Below are positions 51,419 through 60,759 of a stretch of 64,000 nucleotides of DNA, piece after piece. The translations under genes and the position numbers were made by a program. Each line of letters begins with the position of its first letter. Position 1 is the stretch's first letter. This DNA is from Platanthera guangdongensis (Eukaryota; Streptophyta; Magnoliopsida; Asparagales; Orchidaceae), in the NCBI GenBank assembly GCA_039583875.1, contig CM077166.1, positions 79,978,564-80,042,563 on the forward strand. Direction: 5' to 3'. Below the pieces are notes generated by a model. That model was not told the origin of the DNA. It did not search any database and worked only from the letters and a program-made list of their open reading frames with translations.

Positions 51419-52813
51419 GTAACACCCCAAAAAGTACAAGCCAACAGGACCGAGCGGGACGGAAACCTGGGCTCGACGAAATCAGCGAGCAGAGCCCGAC
51501 GAAATCATCGAGTAGAGCCCGACGCAATCGTCGAGCTGAGCCCAACGCAATCATCCAGTAGAGCCCGACGCAATCATCGAGCAGAGCCCGACGCAATCAT
51601 CGAGCAGAGCCCGACTAAATCGCCAAGCAGATACCGATGAAATCATCGAGCAGAGCCCAACGAAAGCCTAGAGCTAGGCAGAGCGGAGTTGACGAATGGA
51701 ATAGCTATGAAGGCTCCATAACTCCCACTTTAATGGGGTTTTTATTCCTCTGAGGGAGAGGAGGAATTTTCTGGAGGTGGCCGGACATTAATTTGGTTCA
51801 GCCCCCATTATTTTGTTGAAACCGAAGGGGTGGGATAATGGCCATTAATGGAGTTAATGACATTTGGGGAGTTACAAGCCTCCTCTCACAAATTTCCTCT
51901 TTAAGGACCTTCACCAGGACAAGAGAAGGCATTTCCCCCATTCTGATCTCAATTATGTGAAGGTTGCTGTGGAGGTTGCAGAGGAGCTCATGTCGGCGGT
52001 CGAAAATGGCAAGGAGGCAAAGCACAGGTCTTCGGGGCACAAATCAGGTCCTCCTCTACTCCTTCTTCATGGGTTAGATCTCAGGAATCTTTAGAGATGA
52101 GAATCGGGCTAAATTGAGCAAGATCTAGTTGAATTTTTCACTGCTTTTCCGTGAAAATGATAGTGTCGGGTTCGCCGGAGTCCGCCATCTCCGGCGGCCA
52201 AACCACCTTCGGCCAATAGCCCTCACCTCAACGGAGGTGGTGGTGGCGGTGGTTGGCCAGGGATGTGGCTCGGTTGCCGGCAAATGGACTTGGAAGTGCT
52301 CCACATCGGGTTGATCTCAGCTGTTGGCTGGAGGAAGAAGAAACCCAGCATCCGTTGGATTAGATTCAAGATCTGTGCAGATCTATTTATATTAAATGTA
52401 GATTTGTGCATTTTTGTCACATGATATCAGTTATCTTAGGAATTAAACTAAAAATACTTAGATTATGTTTATGAAACAGTAGTCTACATGGAAGTTGTAG
52501 CCCGTTGATTCTAGTTTATTTTAAAATTGGATTGAACAAATTTGGAGTTCAGGTCAGACCACAGCACTCATTTTGGTGAGTTCTATACCTGGGCTAGATC
52601 AGAGATTGTTTTGAGTGCCCCCAACAATCTAGCCATCTCAATCACTTGAAATTTTGGCTAGGTGTCACACTTACCTTTACATATAACATATTCAAAAATG
52701 GGAATTTTTAGAAAACGTTTCCTAAAGTTTTTGTAGAAATTTAATAATGTATGTATGAATTATCTAAAGGGTCTAATTACATCCAAACCATCCCAAATTA
52801 TGGTGAGTGGTTC
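51419..52813 (+). repeat. Gypsy-type LTR fragment with 23-bp tandem repeats
   Basis: Starts TGTAACACCCCAAAAAG and carries a 23-bp tandem array (51,470-51,670), a leader-like part (TCTCCGGCGGCCAAACC) and an AT-rich end. It is cut at 52,813 by the Sirevirus-2 LTR. Its remainder would lie beyond the window. ORFs inside (51,864-52,094 and 52,129-52,314) have no domain. Confidence 0.6.
51470..51670. repeat. 23-bp tandem array, about eight units
   Basis: Unit: GAGCCCGACGCAATCATCGA followed by GCA or GTA, repeated eight times with variants in the CpG positions (GCCCAACG, ATCATCCAG, ATCGCCAAG). Confidence 0.9.
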
Positions 52814-53138
52814 TGTTGGGTATTACATCTACACTAACCCAGATTCGATGAAGTCACACTGGAACTAAGATGAATTAAGTTGTATTTGATGCTTGGGTTG
52901 AGTTATATGTTTGCAGGAATTTCACTGGGAAGTGTAGACCAATGTCAGTCCACAGTGGGTCACCAAACACAGGAACTGTGCAATGTAATCCCTCATTGCA
53001 TGTTCCAAGGTGTTGACTCATGTGTGGTCTCTCTATTTGGATACACTTCATATTCAAGCTATTGGACCTTGGGAAAAGAATTGGAAGTTGACTACATTAG
53101 AAGAAAGAGTTTCCAACAACAAAATTCTCTAAGTCTTT

Positions 53139-53880
53139 TACTCGAGTAGGTCCATAACTACTCGAGTAGATTGGTTATAATTTACTCGAGTAAAGAAGTT
53201 TTATACTCGAGTACTTAAGTGTATCTCTCGTGTAGCTAAGTCATGTACTCAAGTAGACTTAGTCATATACTCGAGTAGCATGTTTATATACTCGAGTAGA
53301 TCATTCATTATACCCGAGTATTAAAGGATTCACTCATCAAAATTCTTCTAAGTCATGGACTCGAGTAAATACACTCATATACTCGAGTAAGTATACTCAC
53401 ATACTCGAGTAGATAGAAATATACTCTAGTAGTTCATTATACCTACTCGAGTAGATCGTGTCTCACTCGTGTACTTTGTAATTTTCCTAACTCCAGAATT
53501 TTCAAAGTCTTTAACTCGAGTAGAACTTTCACGTACTCGAGTAGATCACTTCCTCTCAAGTAGTTTAGTTCAACTACTCGAGTAGCTGCTTGCTGGCGTC
53601 TTCAGAAATTATTGCAACTATTCCACTCGAGTAGTCCTTCATGTACACGAGTAGTTTATGTAATATACTCGAGTAGTCCTTTCTTGTACTCGAGTAGATC
53701 CTTCATGTACTCGAGTAAGTCACTATATATACTTGAGTAGTTCTATCTGCTTACTCGAGTAGTTGGTTTCTACCTACTCGAATAGTCTATCTTTATATAC
53801 CCGAGTATGTTCTCCTTCATGTACTCGAGTAGTTATTCAACTACTCGAGTAGCTCTTCTCTTACTCGTGTATATGGCTGA
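53139..53880. repeat. ACTCGAGT array in Sirevirus-2 5' LTR
   Basis: About 30 copies of ACTCGAGTA(G) or one-base variants occur at 15-30 base spacing, with AT-rich spacers of no fixed sequence. The 3' LTR array (63,675-64,000) matches copy for copy except at CpG changes and one 20-bp unit. Confidence 0.95.
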
Positions 53881-54577
53881 ACTTTTCTGAAATTTTGTCT
53901 AAGTCTTTTTCTGACGGGATTTTCAAATCACGCGACATGATTGGTCCACGTGTACATCATTATAACCGATTATGACCGTTATTCTCTCATATATAAAGTC
54001 TTATCAGAAAATGACAAACCCTAAGTATTATCAAAGCTTTCATTGTCAATTTATTTTAAGAAAGTTTTCCAGCCGACTCCTCTCTGTTTTCACGAAACGG
54101 AAGCCGCCGCCGCCATCTTCTCCGGCCACTGCTTCTAATTTTAGAGGATTCATTCTGAAGAAAGTTACAAATCGAGATCGACATCACTACTCATCTTCTC
54201 TCTCTGATTCTATAAAAGCAAAGAAGATCCAGATCTGGGCCGAGATTTTCTTCACCGATTTCTGAAAGTGCTGCAAAGTTCATAAGAAGAAGAGTCTGGT
54301 CGTTTCATCAAATCTGATTGGATTTACTGTTTGTATAACTTTTCTAAAACTTTATTAATCTTGTAGGAGAAACTTTCTCCGAGTGTAGGAGTTTTTCACT
54401 CCGAGTTTGTAGGAAGTGTTATCTTCCGAGATGTAGATCCTGTTGTTTGGATCGAGTTTGTAGGAACTTTGTTCCGAGGGTAGGATCAATTTTTCGATCC
54501 GAGATAGTGGAGTAGCTGAGTCTAGTTGATTGCTAGATCGGTGAGGGAAAGTGGATGTACCCAAGGTCGGGGAACCA

Positions 54578-54585
54578 CTATAAAT
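54578..54585 (+). promoter_or_regulatory. Sirevirus-2 LTR TATA-like box
   Basis: CTATAAAT in GGGGAACCACTATAAATC, about 130 bases before the LTR end; shared with the LTR at 37,220 and the fragments at 3461 and 5850. Confidence 0.6.
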
Positions 54586-54716
54586 CTTGTGTCGCCTGTG
54601 ATATTGGTAGATAGTTTTGTGTTGTGCTCTAAATATTTTTTATTCCGCAAAAGACGCACAACTCACCTATTCACCCCCCTCTAGGTGATTTTGGTTGACA
54701 ACCATTTTCTTTCAAT

Positions 54717-54727
54717 TGGTATCAGAG
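54717..54727 (+). other. Primer-binding site (tRNA-iMet), Sirevirus-2
   Basis: TGGTATCAGAG lies two bases after the LTR end TTTCA. Confidence 0.92.
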
Positions 54728-54798
54728 GGAGGTTGATCGCCAAAAGTTTAACACCTTGATCAGATCCAAATCTGTTGTCTGAAAGATTCTACCATAAA

Positions 54799-55965
54799 AT
54801 GGACAAGGGCAAAGATTTCTCCAAGCTTCCACTGTGCAACAAAAATAACTTTCCCATGTGGAAAGAAAGGATAAACTTTTTCATGGAAGCTGTGGATCCA
54901 AGGATCTTCATGATCGTTGAAGAAGGTCCTTACGTTCCGATGACTACGTCCACTATCGACCCTACCAAGAAAGTTCCCAAAAAGCTAATGGATCTCGACA
55001 AAGACGAGATTGCACTTGTCTCCCTCGACAAGAAAGCTAAGAACATTATTGCAAGTGCAGTCGATGACTCGATGCTGCAAAATTTGATTCACTGCCAATC
55101 GGCTAAGGAGATGTGGCATTCCTTAGTCACTTTGATGGAAGGAACTGAAGAAGTAAGGGATGATCGGAGATCCCTTCTCAACAAGAAATATGAAGCATTC
55201 CGACAAGGGAACAAGGAAACAATTACCGACACCTTTGAAAACTTCTTCAAAATTGTGAATGGCCTAAGGGTGTATGGTCGTGTCTTCACCAACGGAGAAC
55301 TTAACGACAAATTCTTGAGATCCCTAACCAAGGAATGGGATAACAAGGTATGCGCCATCAGGGAGTTTGGGAAGCTAGTTGAAACGGACCCGCAAAATCT
55401 CTTTGGAAAGCTTATGTCTTATGAACTCCAAATCAATACAAGAAAAGCTGAAGAAGAGAAAGACAGGTCTGCACTCAAGGAGAAATATGTCGCTTTGAAG
55501 GCAGACACCTCCAGAAAGACTAAGGCTGCCTCCCCCGCTCCAGCTCCAGAAGTTGATGAAGAAGAAGAAACATCAGAGCCTAGCACTTCAGGCTCTGAAC
55601 TATCTGAAGGAGAGTTTTCCTTACTCTCTAGGCAATTCAAGAAGTTTCTTAATAAAAAGAAACAATGGAAAGGCAAGGATGCCTCATACAGAAGATCGCG
55701 ACGCGATGGCGATCGACAAAGGAAAGGCTCAAGCAGCCACGAAAGGTACAATACTAAACAGAACAAATACGTTTCAACTGACATCATTTGTTATTGCTGT
55801 AATAAGCCAGGTCACGTCATTGCTGACTGCCCTCATAAGAATGAGGGTGGTAGAAGAGAAGAGAAGAAATCCTCACACAACAAGAAGAGGAAAGAGAAGA
55901 GCCTCATAGCCAAAAAGAGCAAGATTCTTAGCGACTCCGACTCATCTGAGTCAAGTGAAGAATAA
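54799..55965 (+). CDS. Sirevirus-2 gag, ends at an in-frame TAA
   Basis: The start MDKGKDFSKLPLCNKNNFPM at 54,799 is preferred over the ATG 24 bases earlier, because gag proteins of this type begin just before the FPMW segment. 388 codons: UBN2-like core (WKERINFFMEAVDPRIF, EMWHSLVTLMEGTEEV, YEAFRQGNKETITDTFENFF, RSLTKEWDNK), FSLLSRQFKKFLNKKKQW, zinc knuckle CYCCNKPGHVIADC, basic then acidic serine tail (SDSDSSESSEE). The TAA is followed in the same frame by EAYFGLMAQTDDE, so the stop is probably a mutation within a longer gag-pol. Particle protein. Confidence 0.9.
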   Translation: MDKGKDFSKLPLCNKNNFPMWKERINFFMEAVDPRIFMIVEEGPYVPMTTSTIDPTKKVPKKLMDLDKDEIALVSLDKKAKNIIASAVDDSMLQNLIHCQSAKEMWHSLVTLMEGTEEVRDDRRSLLNKKYEAFRQGNKETITDTFENFFKIVNGLRVYGRVFTNGELNDKFLRSLTKEWDNKVCAIREFGKLVETDPQNLFGKLMSYELQINTRKAEEEKDRSALKEKYVALKADTSRKTKAASPAPAPEVDEEEETSEPSTSGSELSEGEFSLLSRQFKKFLNKKKQWKGKDASYRRSRRDGDRQRKGSSSHERYNTKQNKYVSTDIICYCCNKPGHVIADCPHKNEGGRREEKKSSHNKKRKEKSLIAKKSKILSDSDSSESSEE

Positions 55966-57060
55966 GAAGCTTATTTTGGGCTAATGGCTCAAACAGATGA
56001 TGAACAAGAGCCCCAGTTCACTGGGAAGGTAAACTCTCATACCCCTCTTTCAGATTCTGAAGTCTTTGAACATGATTGCGAGGGTAACTCCTCTGACGAT
56101 GAGTCAGAATTAATGGCCCAGTACAAGGAGTTAATCATCGCTTACGACAAATGTCGTCGAGTCGTGAAGACTCAGGCTAAAGAGATCAAATCTCTAAAAG
56201 CCGAAGAGAGCATCTTGAGAGAGAAAGTCGCAAAGACTAACTCACTCGAAGAAAACTTCAATAATGCTATTGAAGAATATAACAAGGCTCTTGAGCACCT
56301 TGACCTTAAGGAGAAGATCATCAAAGAATTGGAAGCCCAACTTGCAGCTAAAAGGAAACTTGTTGAGAGTTTCTCGAAGCCCAAAACAGTTCTTCCATTC
56401 ATTGTTGAATTCTCAGCAAAGGCCAAGGGAGCTGGACTAGGCCATGAAGAAGCTCCTAGTAAATCCTCTAGGAGAAAGAAGAATCAACGGAAGAATAAGG
56501 CCGCCAAAAAGGCCTTAGCTAAAGAGAAGGGGAAAGCCCCTCAAGATCAAACTACATTCAAGAAAGTCATCTTTCCGACAAATGAGTTTGATTTTGACTC
56601 ATCCTACGGGCACTTTGCTAGGCCTACATATGTAGAGCCAAAGTCCCGCTATCAAGGATGGACTCGACCCCGAAACTTTGGCGAAAGTGTCTTTAAGGCA
56701 CCTTATGAAGAAGTTATTCTTCAGAGCTATGGCCCTTTCAATCATGGGCATAACTTCAAGAAGGCACCAAAGAGAAAGCCTGTTGTAGAGAAGCCCATAA
56801 AGGAGAAGAAGCCATGTGATTGCCATCATCACGAGGCATCTTCCTCCAAGAATGCTGGCCCTGCTAGACCACAATTCCAAAAGATCAAGCAGGAGATCAT
56901 GAGGTAAAGGTACAACAGATTTGACTGTTGGTTCCGTGGCAAGGTTGGTCACTTCTCCATAGATTGCTGGTTCAATTCCAGAAATGCTGCAACCCCTCAT
57001 GTCAGCAATATGAGAAAGACCGCTCATAATGCTAACACTCGTAGGGGGAGTACTCTAACC
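55966..57060 (+). pseudogene. Sirevirus-2 gag C-terminal region with second zinc knuckle
   Basis: Same frame as gag: MAQTDDEQEPQF (55,984), coiled-coil-like helices (CRRVVKTQAKEIKSLKAEES, EEYNKALEHLDLKEKIIKEL), basic KSSRRKKNQRKNKAAKKA. It ends with a TAA at 56,905-56,907, then a decayed knuckle DCWFRGKVGHFSIDCW in which the second Cys is Arg. A long gag with two knuckles is usual in Sireviruses. A TGA near 57,061 follows. Confidence 0.85.
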
Positions 57061-57111
57061 TGAGACCAAGGACCCAAACGTGTTTGGGTTCCTAAGGAAA
57101 ATTGATTATGA

Positions 57112-57423
57112 TTGCAGGTATGTCCAAAGGCCAACAAAACGCCCATCTGGTACTTGGACAGCGGATGCTCTCGGCATATGACCGGGACTAGAAGCCTCAT
57201 TCAGAACTTTACTCCAGTCGTGAATGGACCAAAGGTCATCTTTGGAGGTTCAGACTGTGGAATCACTAGAGGCTATGGTATGATTACTAACGTCTATGTA
57301 TCCTTCTCGGATGTGGCTTATGTCGAAGGATTGGAACACAATCTCATAAGTATAAGCCAGCTCTGCGATAAAGGATACATAGTTGAATTCCATGCTTATA
57401 AGTGCTTGATAAAAATCCGTTGA
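57112..57423 (+). pseudogene. Sirevirus-2 aspartic protease
   Basis: WYLDSGCSRHMTGTRSLI (DSG at 57,157-57,165, intact), GPKVIFGGSDCGITRGYG, SFSDVAYVEGLEHNLISIS and QLCDKGYIVEF. It ends in a TGA at 57,421-57,423 and a frameshift before the pre-integrase segment. Confidence 0.88.
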
Positions 57424-57427
57424 CAAT

Positions 57428-58768
57428 ATGGAAACGATTCTACCCAGCACTCGAAGCAGGAATATTTTCTGTTTAAATTTCATCTGTATAGATTCCTCTA
57501 CACCAGTGTGTCTTTTAGCAAAAGATAGTGCGTCTCTTGGTGACCAATGGCACAAGAGACTAGCACATATTAATTTCAAAACTATTAATAAATTATTTTC
57601 AATGAACTTAGTACGTGATGCCCCAAACGTCAAGTGCGTCAAAGATAGACCTTGTCATGCATCCGTAAAAGGCAAGCAAATAAGGGCTACCTTTAGAAGA
57701 ATTATTGGCAAAGACTCTAATAGATATCTTCATCTACTGCACATGGACTTGTTTGGTCCACTGTAAATTAGAAGTTTGGGAGGTAAGGATTATACGTTAG
57801 TAATTGTTGATGATTACTCGCACTTTGCGTGGGTGTTCTTTCTGAAACACAAGTCAGATACCTTCGACATCTTTACTAATTTTGTCAGGCAAATCCAGAA
57901 TGAACATAACTGCTCCATAGTCAAAATCAGAAGTGACAACGGAACAGTGTTCAAGTCTGGGGCCATGACAGAATTCTACGAAAGCCTAGGTATCTTTCAT
58001 GAGTTTTCCTCTCCTCGCACTCCACAATAGAACGGAGTGGCCAAGAGAAGGAATAGAACACTCATAAAGGCCTGCAGGACTATGTTGAGTGATGCTTCAC
58101 TTCTGGAGTACTTCTGGGCTGAAGCCATCAACACTGCATGCCACGTGCAAAATCAAGCACTCATAAACAAAGACCACGATAAGACACCTTACGAACTTTT
58201 AAAAGACAAAAAACCAACAGTCTCATACTTTAGAATCTTTGGCTGTAAATGCTTCGTACTTAACAATAGTAAGCATCATACTATCAAGTTCAGTGAAAAG
58301 AGTTATGAAGGTATTTTCGTAGGTTATAGTAGCCATAGTAAGGCATATAGAATTTTCAATAGAAAAACCCTGGTGGTAGAAGAATCGATACATGTTGTAT
58401 TTGATGAGACGAGCTTGCTGCAAAGCAATCCGTCTAGTGTGCTCATTGAAGATGCAGGTGAAAAGCTGAAAGAAACCAACTTGGATGAACTGTCTGAAGA
58501 CAAAGGCGAAAAGCTCATTAAGATCACCACTCCAACTCCTATTGGAGAGGATGATGATCAAAATGAAGAAGTCATCCAAGATGAAGAAATCACTCCAGTG
58601 ATTGAAGATAATCCAGATGCAAGAACTCTAGAGCTCAGACATCTGAAGGATCACCCCATGGACCAGATCATAGGCGATCCCCGGGATGGTGTCAGAACTC
58701 GAAGAGGTACAACTAATGAGAATCTTCATTTGAGTTTTCTCTCACAGGTTGAACCAAAGAAATTTTAG
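57428..58768 (+). pseudogene. Sirevirus-2 integrase
   Basis: Pre-integrase segment WHKRLAHINFKTINKL with the zinc His pair; the Cys pair reads CHAS, so one Cys is lost. Core: HMDLFGPL then TAA (57,764-57,766), SLGGKDYTLVIVDDYSHFAW, KIRSDNGTVFKS, then TPQ*NGVAKRRNRTL: a TAG replaces Gln at 58,028-58,030 and the catalytic Glu is Lys. WAEAINTACH..., FGCKCFVLN and EKSYEGIFVGYSSHSKAYRI follow, then an acidic linker to VRTRRGT. Three separate lesions make it inactive. Confidence 0.9.
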
Positions 58769-58795
58769 GAAGCAAACTCAGACGCATCATGTATA

Positions 58796-60280
58796 ATGGC
58801 AAAGGAAGAAGAACTGAATCAGTTCAAGCAATGCAACGTATGGAAGCTTGTTCCAAGGCCCAAAGGAAAGAACGCCATTGGAACAAAATCAGTCTACAGG
58901 AACAAGATGGACGAATACGGAACTATCATAAAAAATAAGGCCAGACTCGTCGCCAAGGGCTATCGTCAGGAGGAAGGAATCGACTTCGACCAATCATATG
59001 CTCCAGTGGTAAGGCTGGAGGCAATGCGGTTGTTCCTAGCATATGCTGCACTCAAAGGCTTCACTATTTATCAGATGGACGTGAAGTCTTCCTTCCTGAA
59101 TGGCAACATAAAGGAAGAAGTGTATGTGGAACAACCACCAGGTTTCGTAGATCTTAACTTCTTAGATTATGTTTATTTCCTGCACAAGGCCCTATATGGC
59201 CTGAAACAAGCTCCTAGAGCTTGGTATGAAACGTTGTCTACCTTTCTACTTGAGAACAAGTTCACAAGGGGAAAGATAGACAAGACATTATTTCTTAGGG
59301 AAATAAAAGGCAAGATTTTGCTAGTGCAAATCTATGTCGATGACATTATTTTTGGCTCTACAGACGACAACCTCTGTAAAAAGTTCTCAAAACTTATGCA
59401 AGGGAAGTTCGAAATGAGCAGTATGGGCGAGGTGAAGTATTTCTTAGGGCTTCAGGTGAAACAATCTGAAGATGGAATTTTCATCTCACAGACCAAGTTC
59501 ACCAAAGAGGTAATTAAGAAATTCGGAATGGAGAACACAACCTCTATGAGGACTCCAATGGGCTCAACTATGTCTCTGGACAAGGATGAAAAAGGGAAAC
59601 CTTTTGATGAAACCAAGTACAGAAGCATAATTGGATCCTTGCTCTACCTTACTGCAAGTAGACCTGACATAATGTTTTCAACATGTGTCTGTGGTAGATT
59701 TCAGGTGAACTCCAAGGAATCTCGCTATGCTGCTGCAAAGCGGATCTTGAGATACCTTAAAGGTACATCAAATCTTGGCTTATGGTACCCAAGAAGTAAT
59801 GACAGCGAACTAATTGGTTTCTCAGATGCAGATTTTGTAGGAAGTAAGGATGACAGGAAAAGCACCTCCGGGACATGCCAATTCCTTGGAAGAAGTCTAG
59901 TTTCCTGGAGTAGCAAGAAGCAGAACTGTATCGCAATCTCAACGGTCGAGTCAGAGTATATCTCTGCAGGCAGTTGTTGCGCACAGTTGCTATGGATAAA
60001 GAATCAGTTCGAGGACTACAACCTGCAGTTCAAGGATATTCCTTTGTACTGTGACTCCTCCAGCGCAATCGCAATCGCCAATAATCCAGTCTCCCACAGC
60101 CGGACAAAGCACATCGAGATAAGGTATCACTTCATCCAGGAGCATGTGGAGCATGGAGACAAAGATCTCCAATATGTGCCTACAGATAGGCAAATTGCAA
60201 ACATTTTCACGAAGCCGCTGGACGCGACCAAGTTCTCGTTCTTCAAGACTGAGCTTTGGATGCTCAACATGGAGGACTAA
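58796..60280 (+). CDS. Sirevirus-2 reverse transcriptase and RNase H (open)
   Basis: 494 codons without a stop, continuous in frame with the linker except for a TAG at 58,766-58,768. [51 protein letters not shown], active site YVDD (59,333-59,344), [14 protein letters not shown]. RNase [51 protein letters not shown] and IFTKPLD, with catalytic Asp/Glu present. It has the SIRE-lineage ending. Makes cDNA and removes RNA from hybrids. The best-preserved enzyme in the window. Confidence 0.93.
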   Translation: MAKEEELNQFKQCNVWKLVPRPKGKNAIGTKSVYRNKMDEYGTIIKNKARLVAKGYRQEEGIDFDQSYAPVVRLEAMRLFLAYAALKGFTIYQMDVKSSFLNGNIKEEVYVEQPPGFVDLNFLDYVYFLHKALYGLKQAPRAWYETLSTFLLENKFTRGKIDKTLFLREIKGKILLVQIYVDDIIFGSTDDNLCKKFSKLMQGKFEMSSMGEVKYFLGLQVKQSEDGIFISQTKFTKEVIKKFGMENTTSMRTPMGSTMSLDKDEKGKPFDETKYRSIIGSLLYLTASRPDIMFSTCVCGRFQVNSKESRYAAAKRILRYLKGTSNLGLWYPRSNDSELIGFSDADFVGSKDDRKSTSGTCQFLGRSLVSWSSKKQNCIAISTVESEYISAGSCCAQLLWIKNQFEDYNLQFKDIPLYCDSSSAIAIANNPVSHSRTKHIEIRYHFIQEHVEHGDKDLQYVPTDRQIANIFTKPLDATKFSFFKTELWMLNMED

Positions 60281-60759
60281 AGAACATGTAATGACGAACA
60301 GGCAAGAAACTTCAGGGGTTAATCAAAATTTAAATTTTCTAAATTTTTCAAAGTTTGACTCGAGAAGTATAAGACATACTCGAGTATGTTAATTCACCTA
60401 CTCGAGTCATTGCCGACTTACCTACTCGAGTACTTTTCTCTTCCTACTCGAGTAATTTCTGAAGACCTACTCGAGTAACTACTTACCTACTCGAGTAGTC
60501 TATATATCTCTCGTGTAGTGTTTGCCAGATTTTGAAATTTGTTCTATTCGCCACCCAAAGCTAAATGCCGCCTCTTCCCTCTATTTAGTTAATTTCCTTT
60601 AAATTAATTAGATGTAATTTAGGGTTATATATATGAAATTCTGAAAACCCAAACCTACACGAAATCATTTCGTTCTCTCGAGTACCCTCTGCCGTTTCGC
60701 CTATTCTGCCGCTGTTGCAGAGCAGCTTCCCTCCTCACCACTTCCAGTCAACCGCATCC
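60281..60759 (+). promoter_or_regulatory. Spacer between pol and post-pol ORF: array, TATA-like run, leader
   Basis: 60,359-60,530 holds eight or nine ACTCGAGT-type copies (CCTACTCGAGTA). Then an AT-rich stretch with TTATATATAT (60,625-60,634) is followed by a 125-base leader (CTCTCGAGTACCCTCTGCCG, CTGCCGCTGTTGCAG) up to the ATG at 60,760. It looks like a self-standing promoter for the extra ORF. Inference. Confidence 0.5.
60359..60530. repeat. Short ACTCGAGT array after Sirevirus-2 pol
   Basis: Copies at about 15-25 base spacing, same core as the LTR array, outside the LTR and directly behind the pol stop. Confidence 0.92.

Larger units (their letters stand above)
52814..54714 (+). repeat. 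Sirevirus-2 5' LTR (1,901 bp)
   Basis: TGTTGGGTATTACATC...TTTCTTTCA. It contains the ACTCGAGT array (53,139-53,880), the promoter block, and TTCACCCCCCTCTAGGTG near its end, common in plant copia LTRs. The short ORFs in it (52,880-53,149) recur in the 3' LTR and are not genes. Confidence 0.93.

Noticed and set aside
52809..52813. Target-site duplication of Sirevirus-2 (GGTTC)
   Set aside because: The right flank is outside the window, so it cannot be confirmed.
52880..53149. Small gene at the LTR start (with 63,414-63,683)
   Set aside because: Identical placement in both LTRs of Sirevirus-2 and running into the CTCGAG array. LTR sequence, not a gene.
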